Source of the DNA: SAR92 clade bacterium
GTDB taxonomy: Bacteria > Pseudomonadota > Gammaproteobacteria > Pseudomonadales > Porticoccaceae
Direction: 5' to 3'
NCBI GenBank assembly: GCA_014381985.1
Contig: JACNKP010000070.1
Span: 1 to 64,000 of the forward strand
DNA: 64,000 bases
Made by a program: the position numbers and the translations under genes. Below the pieces are notes generated by a model that was given only the letters and a program-made list of their open reading frames with translations, did not search any database and had not been told where the DNA came from. Shown piece after piece: positions 58,450 to 64,000 of the stretch (position 1 is the stretch's first letter; the number at the start of each line of letters is the position of its first letter).

Positions 58450-58896
58450 CTATTGTTGTTGGTCAAATTTACTTAAGGCTGCGTCTAGCGCGAAATCGTA
58501 GCTTTTTGCTCCAAACCCACAGATTACACCTTCTGCGATATCTGAAAAGTAAGAGTAGTGTCTGAATTCTTCCCGCGCGTGAACGTTGGACAGATGCACT
58601 TCGATAAAGGGAATGCTGACTCCAAGTAAGGCGTCTCTAAGCGCGATACTTGTATGAGTGAAGGCGCCAGGATTAATGATAATAAAATCCACACCCCCAC
58701 TAACGGCGTTATGAATGCTATCAATAAGCTCGTGTTCAGCATTACTTTGTAGTGCATTGAGGCTGTGCCCAGCGGCATCTGCATTGTCAATTAGCCGCTG
58801 ATTAATGAGCTCTAGCGTTTGACCCCCGTAAACCTCTGGTTCGCGAGTGCCAAGCAAGTTAAGGTTTGGGCCGTGAAGTAATAATAAGTTGGCCAT
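58450..58896 (-). CDS. aroQ: Type II 3-dehydroquinate dehydratase
   Basis: Shikimate pathway enzyme, 148 aa, dodecameric type [22 protein letters not shown] (catalytic Tyr and Arg), [33 protein letters not shown] and [17 protein letters not shown] contain the active-site residues. ATG at 58896 was chosen over TTG at 58908. First gene of the accBC operon. Confidence 0.95.
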   Translation of the reverse strand: MANLLLLHGPNLNLLGTREPEVYGGQTLELINQRLIDNADAAGHSLNALQSNAEHELIDSIHNAVSGGVDFIIINPGAFTHTSIALRDALLGVSIPFIEVHLSNVHAREEFRHYSYFSDIAEGVICGFGAKSYDFALDAALSKFDQQQ

Positions 58897-59151
58897 AATC
58901 ACTCTCAATGCGGATTAAGTTAAGAGTGAATTCTGCACTAAAATGCATAAACTGTCTATGACTTCGGGCAATAATTTGCTTTTCGGCGAAATTAGCAGAA
59001 ATTGAGTGCTTTTTCTGTATTTTTTACAGATATTTATGATTTTGCAGGGATGAAAATTACCATTAAGCCGACGTTTAGCGCATTTAGCGACATGTTGGCC
59101 TCCGTAGGCGGCTAATTCCCGCAAAATCAGCTAAGTTCAGTAAAAAATACT

Positions 59152-60948
59152 CTAAAATACGCTAACATCTGCTAAGTTGCTTCTTGAACGCTGGATGGCG
59201 TTGATCAAAGTGTTTTCCAGTAGAATTTGAGGTAAAACCTCGGCAGAATCCTCGCCTTCTGGGTAGACAAGATAGAGCGGAACACCACTGCGCTGAAATT
59301 GGTTGAGTAGTTTTGTGATTTCAGGATCATTGTTGGTCCAATCGCCTTTCAGATAGGTTACCTGATTGTCACTTAAGCTTTGATAGAACGCATTAGTAAA
59401 AGCAATTTTCTCATTGGCTAGGCAAGTAATACACCAATCTGCAGTTAAATTAACAAAAACGGGCTTTTGCGCCTGTCGTAATTCACTGAGACGTTGCTGG
59501 GAATAGGGTTCCCATCGCACTGGCTCAGTATCTTTAGTGATTGACCAAGCTGGGATAGTTACGGCTCCTATCAGACATAAGGCCGCAAATAAATTTGCAA
59601 AAGATAGGGTGGTTATTTTATGCCCTGCGGCCTGCCTTAATTTGGTTAACCAAATGGACATTGTAATTAAGACTAAGCCGATAATGATGGTGGCAACAAT
59701 ATCTACACTTGTTTGTCTGCCAACGACCCAGATTAGCCATACCCCAGTGATATAGAGGGGGAAGGCTAGAAATTGCTTGAAGCTATCCATCCAAGCTCCT
59801 GGGCGAGGTAACTTGGCGGTTAGGCTAGGAATCCAGGCGAGTAGAACAAAAGGTAACGCCATACCTAGGCCTAAAAAGGCAAACACTAATAGCGCTAAAT
59901 AGCTTGGTTGAGCTATTGCAAAGCCAAGTGCTGGGCCCATAAAGGGGGCGGTGCACGGGCTAGCAACAGTGGTGGCCAAGACGCCTGTCATGAATGAAGA
60001 CGACAGACTCTCATCTCGCTCTGAAGACTGCCCTATCGACATGAGGCTAGAGCCTATTTCTAAATAACCAGAAAAAGCCAATCCCATAATAAAAAACAGG
60101 TAGATTAATAACATGACAAACAGAGGTGACTGAAGTTGAAATCCCCACCCAATGGCTTCGCCGGCCGCTCGTAAGCTAAGCATGACGAATGCAATTCCAA
60201 CAAAACTAGAGACCACACCTGCGGTATAAGCCAAGCCATGCGATCGTCGGCTTGATGCGGTTTGATGTGTCATAGTAAAGCTGAGAGCTTTTATTGAGAG
60301 GACTGGGAAAACACAGGGCATTAGATTCAATATCATGCCACCCAATAAGGCGAATATGAGAATCACGCCTAGAGAGAATTCCTGCTGTCTGGGGTTAATG
60401 ATTGAGCCACCTTGCATGGCGGCTTGTGCAGCGGTAGATGGAGTGTTGCTGATATCAACTTTGCCGCTGAGAAAATCAACCGTAAGCCATTGCTTGTAAG
60501 GTGGGTAACAGAGGCCCGCATCAGCGCAGCCTTGAGACTCGATTTGGATTTCCATCTGGTCGCTCTCTGCCTTGTAGGGAAGGACGATGGATGTTGTTGT
60601 GTAATAAACTTCTAGCTCTTCTTCAAAAAAGTCGTCCCACTTGCGCTTGCCCGTCTCAAAGATCGGCGCTTCTAATTGGCTCGTTGCATCGACGGCGCTA
60701 AAATTAAATCGATCGCGATAAAGGTAGTACCCTTCAACAATCGACCAATTCAGGATCAATTCGCTCTCTTTGATCTCAATGGCGACTTGATAAACTTGCG
60801 CCACTGGCAAAAACACGGTATCTGGTGATGCGAGCCTGTTATTTTTAACCGGCGAAGAGATATTATCGGAAAAGGAATTTTGTGCGAAGCTCAGTGATGC
60901 TAACAAATAGGTTAGTAAAATTAAGGTTGTTTTGAACAACTTGTCCAT
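59152..60948 (-). CDS. dsbD: Thiol:disulfide interchange protein DsbD
   Basis: Moves electrons from cytoplasmic thioredoxin to the periplasm, 598 aa. After a signal peptide comes the DsbD-alpha domain with the Cys pair in CADAGLCYPPYKQW. The eight-span core holds Cys in LMPCVFPVLSIKAL and TTVASPCTAPFMGP. The C-terminal thioredoxin-like domain has TADWCITCLANEK. ATG at 60948. It is divergent from the copper chaperone gene, which fits shared roles in cytochrome and copper protein assembly. Confidence 0.95.
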   Translation of the reverse strand: MDKLFKTTLILLTYLLASLSFAQNSFSDNISSPVKNNRLASPDTVFLPVAQVYQVAIEIKESELILNWSIVEGYYLYRDRFNFSAVDATSQLEAPIFETGKRKWDDFFEEELEVYYTTTSIVLPYKAESDQMEIQIESQGCADAGLCYPPYKQWLTVDFLSGKVDISNTPSTAAQAAMQGGSIINPRQQEFSLGVILIFALLGGMILNLMPCVFPVLSIKALSFTMTHQTASSRRSHGLAYTAGVVSSFVGIAFVMLSLRAAGEAIGWGFQLQSPLFVMLLIYLFFIMGLAFSGYLEIGSSLMSIGQSSERDESLSSSFMTGVLATTVASPCTAPFMGPALGFAIAQPSYLALLVFAFLGLGMALPFVLLAWIPSLTAKLPRPGAWMDSFKQFLAFPLYITGVWLIWVVGRQTSVDIVATIIIGLVLITMSIWLTKLRQAAGHKITTLSFANLFAALCLIGAVTIPAWSITKDTEPVRWEPYSQQRLSELRQAQKPVFVNLTADWCITCLANEKIAFTNAFYQSLSDNQVTYLKGDWTNNDPEITKLLNQFQRSGVPLYLVYPEGEDSAEVLPQILLENTLINAIQRSRSNLADVSVF

Positions 60949-61146
60949 CTTTGGCTTCCTGACTTGAGATTTTTTAGCTTATTAGACGATAGTTACGGTT
61001 ACTAAGCTTTATTGTATCCCTATTTCATCGCATATGGATATTTTGCAGGCTGCGACGACCTAATTTGATGATCTAATTCACAAAACACTTTAATGCCCAG
61101 ACCTAAATATGTTTGATCCTGTATAGTTATACGCAGGAGCATATTT

Positions 61147-61644
61147 ATGAAGCAATTTTTTATCTTAGTAATTCTGAGTTCGGTTATGGCATTGGTGGGC
61201 TCACTAATAGCGCCAAGGCTAATGGCTCAAGTGATAGATGAGAAATTGCAACCAGCCTCGTTAATGATTAGTGGTGCGTACATACGCACGATGCCGCCGG
61301 GTCAGAAAGTGACGGCGGCTTTTCTCACAGTCTCTAATATGGAAGAGTCTGACTGCCAGATTTTATCGGCTACGTCACCCCTCACCAAACGCATTGAATT
61401 TCATCAGCATCAACATGTGGACGGACTAATGCGGATGCGCCAGATGAAATCAGTATTAATAGCTGCTGGCGAAACTGTAGTTTTTAAACCGGGTGCTTTT
61501 CATATAATGTTTTTTAATATGGATAATCCTCTGATGGATGGTGATAAGACAGAGGTTACATTACAAACAGATGAGTGCGGTGACTATAGCGCCGAGTTAG
61601 ATGTAAGAAGCCTAGTTAAACCGAAAATGATGGATCATCATTGA
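61147..61644 (+). CDS. PCu(A)C-type periplasmic copper chaperone
   Basis: A 165-residue exported protein that brings Cu(I) to cytochrome oxidase. A signal peptide (MKQFFILVILSSVMALVGSL) precedes the DUF461/PCuAC domain with TAAFLTVSN, and the copper motif with His and Met in HQHQHVDGLMRMRQM and KPGAFHIMFFN. ATG at 61147 behind CAGGAG. Its stop overlaps the next ATG (TGATG). Confidence 0.85.
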   Translation: MKQFFILVILSSVMALVGSLIAPRLMAQVIDEKLQPASLMISGAYIRTMPPGQKVTAAFLTVSNMEESDCQILSATSPLTKRIEFHQHQHVDGLMRMRQMKSVLIAAGETVVFKPGAFHIMFFNMDNPLMDGDKTEVTLQTDECGDYSAELDVRSLVKPKMMDHH

Positions 61645-62699
61645 TGGGCTTTTTCAAAAAAATAATGACCGCTTGGAGGCGATTTTTTAGCGGTGCTGGC
61701 GAAACGTTGTCTGAAGATTATATTGGCAAAAATGCACCTAAAAAATTACGTGTTGGCCTTTATACCACCTTAGTTGCCCTTGTCTTGTTGCTGCTTTTAG
61801 GTTGGTACTGGAGTCAAGAGCCCGCCGAATTCAATATTCATGTAGAGACTAATACTGGTGCTGTTATTGGTGAAACGACGGCTAGCGCTTTAGTTAATGT
61901 TGTCGATGTCTTGCTAGATAAACCAGGTGGTTATCTAAGTAACGATATTATGCCTCCAGGGATTTGGCTAGATAACCAGCCGAGCTGGGAATATGGCGTA
62001 ATAATTCAAGTTAGAGACCTTAGTAAAGCGATGAGAGAGTCTTTTAGTCGCTCTCAATCGCAGTCTGCAGAGGATCCTGATCTATCTCTGGCTGAGCCGC
62101 GATTTAATGTTGACCATGTACGGTGGGCTGCACCTTGGCCTGAGGTGGAGTACAGAGAAGGTCGAAATTACGTGGCTTCTTACCTCGAGCGCTTGAGTAA
62201 TGAGGAGGCTTTTGACGCGCAATTTTACGCTAGAGCCGATAATTTGCGTTACTGGCTAGGCACAGTAGAGAAGCGATTGGGTAGTCTCTCTCAACGTTTA
62301 TCGGCGAGCGTTGGTCAGCGACGTATTAACACTGACTTATCAGGGAGCCTGGGCGCTCGACAGTCTACAGCGTCGCCTCGAGAATTGGTGGTTAAAACGA
62401 GCTGGTGGCAAGTCGACAATGTGTTCTATGAAGCGAGGGGTACAGCATGGGCACTAGTTCATTTTTTAAAAGCGGTTGAGGTCGATTTTGGTGACGTACT
62501 GGCGCAAAAAAATGCTACCGTCAGCCTGCGGCAAATAATTCGTGAGCTTGAAATGACACAAAGACCACTTCGATCACCAATGATTGTTAACGGCGAAGGC
62601 TTTGGTTTGCTGGCCAACCATTCTCTGGTTATGGCGTCCTATATCAGTCGCGCCAATGCCGCAATTATCGATTTACGAGAGCTTATGTCTCAAGGCTAG
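61644..62699 (+). CDS. DUF2333 family membrane-anchored protein
   Basis: A 351-residue protein: basic start, one membrane span (VGLYTTLVALVLLLLLGWYW) near residues 40-60, then a long soluble, mostly helical domain. TSWWQVDNVFYEARGTAWAL is the DUF2333 signature. Function unknown. ATG at 61644 overlaps the copper chaperone stop, so they are translated together; whether they work together is unknown. Confidence 0.85.
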   Translation: MGFFKKIMTAWRRFFSGAGETLSEDYIGKNAPKKLRVGLYTTLVALVLLLLLGWYWSQEPAEFNIHVETNTGAVIGETTASALVNVVDVLLDKPGGYLSNDIMPPGIWLDNQPSWEYGVIIQVRDLSKAMRESFSRSQSQSAEDPDLSLAEPRFNVDHVRWAAPWPEVEYREGRNYVASYLERLSNEEAFDAQFYARADNLRYWLGTVEKRLGSLSQRLSASVGQRRINTDLSGSLGARQSTASPRELVVKTSWWQVDNVFYEARGTAWALVHFLKAVEVDFGDVLAQKNATVSLRQIIRELEMTQRPLRSPMIVNGEGFGLLANHSLVMASYISRANAAIIDLRELMSQG

Positions 62700-62705
62700 T
62701 GTTAC

Positions 62706-63398
62706 CTAGTGCGCTGGGTGATGAGTAATTATGCCCTGTTGGGTTGCCAAAAATAAAATATCGGCAGGTTTTAAGGCAAATAAACCGTTGGTGACTACCC
62801 CGGTAATCTGATTGATTTTTTCCTCTAACTCACATGCGGAACCTATTGGATGAAGGTGATGTACATCAAGGATTAGGTTTCCATTGTCAGTGATAACATT
62901 CTCACGCCACACTGGATCCCCAGCCAATTTAACGAGCTCTCGGGCAACATGACTTCGGGCCATTGGGATAACTTCGACTGGGAGAGGAAAAGTACCTAAG
63001 TTTTTCACCCATTTACTCTCGTCGGCAATACAGACAAATTCATTAGCCACTGCGGTCACAATTTTCTCTCGGGTTAGTGCTGCGCCACCACCTTTAATTA
63101 ACTCTAGCCGCGTGTTAGCTTCGTCAGCGCCATCGACATAAATAGTGACTTCTGAGACAGCATTTAACTCAAAAACTTGGATGCCGTGACTGCGCAGACG
63201 CTCGGCAGAAACTTCTGAGCTAGCAACGGTAGCTAGAAATTTATGTTTGTGCTGGGCTATAAGATCAATAAAACAGTTTGCTGTAGAGCCAGTGCCGATA
63301 CCGACAATGCTGTCAGATTCAATTTTTTTAACGACATAATCAACAGCAGCTTGAGCTACTGCCTGTTTAAGTTGGTCTTGATCCACGTAATACCCCAT
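62706..63398 (-). CDS. rpiA: Ribose-5-phosphate isomerase A
   Basis: Interconverts ribose 5-phosphate and ribulose 5-phosphate, 230 aa. [16 protein letters not shown], the [20 protein letters not shown] catalytic block with Asp, Glu and Lys, and [10 protein letters not shown] are conserved. ATG at 63398. Divergent from ilvA, an order also seen in pseudomonads. Confidence 0.96.
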   Translation of the reverse strand: MGYYVDQDQLKQAVAQAAVDYVVKKIESDSIVGIGTGSTANCFIDLIAQHKHKFLATVASSEVSAERLRSHGIQVFELNAVSEVTIYVDGADEANTRLELIKGGGAALTREKIVTAVANEFVCIADESKWVKNLGTFPLPVEVIPMARSHVARELVKLAGDPVWRENVITDNGNLILDVHHLHPIGSACELEEKINQITGVVTNGLFALKPADILFLATQQGIITHHPAH

Positions 63399-63564
63399 AC
63401 AAGTTGGTTGCCTAAATTACTATCACAAGTATACGGTGATTTATTTTGGAAATCAGAATCATCACTTAAATTAAGATATTTTCAAGTTGTCCCTAAACAA
63501 CGTACTGGCGTATAGAGTCATATCAACTTACCATTGCGTCTTTGTTCAATAACTTGGGTTACTC

Positions 63565-64000
63565 ATGCCGCAGAAGTACGTTAAAAAAATCCTCGATGCT
63601 CGTATTTACGATTTGGCCATAGAAACGCCCGTAGACGCGGCACCTTTGCTTTCAAAGCGGCTAAATAACAAGGTGCTGTTGAAGCGCGAAGACTTGCAAC
63701 CGGTGTTTTCATTCAAACTGCGTGGTGCTTACAATAAGTTACGACAGTTATCTGAAGCGGAGAGAGCAGGCGGCGTTATCGCAGCGTCGGCAGGCAATCA
63801 TGCCCAAGGGTTAGCCCTAGCGGCTCAGAAGATGAGCATCAATGCGACTATTGTTATGCCCAAAACAACGCCTCTCATTAAGGTGGATGCGGTACGTGGT
63901 TGGGGGGCAAAGGTTATTTTGTTTGGTGACAATTATAACGCGGCAGCAGATCATGCTAATCAGCTTGTTGCCGAGGAGGGGCTGACTTACATTCATCCAT
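63565..64000 (+). CDS. ilvA: Threonine ammonia-lyase, biosynthetic (N-terminal part, cut by window edge)
   Basis: First step of isoleucine synthesis; 145 residues are visible. The PLP lysine lies in QPVFSFKLRGAYNKL, and ASAGNHAQGLALAA binds the PLP phosphate and is typical of the fold-type II dehydratases. ATG at 63565. The C-terminal ACT regulatory domains would lie outside the window, so full-length structure cannot be judged. Confidence 0.92.
   Translation, partial: MPQKYVKKILDARIYDLAIETPVDAAPLLSKRLNNKVLLKREDLQPVFSFKLRGAYNKLRQLSEAERAGGVIAASAGNHAQGLALAAQKMSINATIVMPKTTPLIKVDAVRGWGAKVILFGDNYNAAADHANQLVAEEGLTYIHP

Overview
The window looks like a chromosomal segment of a free-living aerobic gammaproteobacterium, probably a marine relative of the Cellvibrionales (SAR92/OM60-like). 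The reasons are a pseudomonad-like core gene order (metX-metW-DUF4426-rdgB-hemW; gshB-yqgE-ruvX-yggS-proC-yggT next to pilT; trpEGDC next to vfr; purH-fis-dusB-prmA-accC-accB-aroQ-dsbD; rho-trxA near ubiD), ubiquinone genes (ubiD, coq7), photolyase and KatG/OxyR. The clade assignment is inference. I saw no rRNA, tRNA, CRISPR array, insertion sequence or prophage.

Layout. 1-16.5 kb: accessory and transport genes, mostly on the minus strand: an RND efflux pump (permease cut by the left edge, plus adaptor), a dicarboxylate symporter, an LplT-like MFS carrier, a cupin, a GNAT enzyme, the molybdate transporter modABC, small DUF proteins, two alpha/beta hydrolases, a D-aminoacylase-like amidohydrolase, a secreted metallo-beta-lactamase-fold hydrolase, a BASS carrier, Ogt and a LysE exporter. 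16.7-27.1 kb: ubiD, rho, trxA, katG with divergent oxyR, and a coupled trio of secreted S33 peptidase, ABC ATPase and ABC permease. 27.2-35.6 kb: hemW-rdgB-DUF4426-metW-metX, then yggT-proC-yggS-ruvX-yqgE-gshB. 35.8-42.4 kb (plus strand): pilT, an EF-hand protein, rpe and trpEGDC. 42.4-47.7 kb: vfr, a LysR-centred regulatory island, a WecA/MraY-like transferase with a small partner, coq7 and a decayed membrane-protein gene. 47.7-59 kb: purD, photolyase, aldolase, a membrane protein, then purH-fis-dusB-prmA-accCB-aroQ. 59-64 kb: dsbD, a copper chaperone, DUF2333, rpiA and the start of ilvA.

The most interesting stretch is 43.2-43.85 kb. Two tandem, diverged copies of a complete minus-strand transcription unit lie beside a divergent lysR-type gene. 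Each copy has a LysR-type T-N11-A palindrome set one base from a -35 element, a 17-bp spacer and -10, and ends in the same double hairpin with a U-tract. The lysR-distal copy encodes a 34-residue single-span membrane peptide overlapped by an 11-codon upstream ORF; the lysR-proximal copy has no convincing ORF and looks like a small RNA of about 150 nt. I know of no described system that matches it.

Secondary points: a TTG-initiated 18-codon leader peptide with one Trp codon before trpE, a modA without a canonical start, a membrane-protein pseudogene with tandem TGA codons, an altered Walker A in PilT, and a terminator-bounded unannotated unit between katG and trxA. Several genes are assigned downstream ATG starts in preference to longer TTG-initiated reading frames; the reasons are given in each entry.
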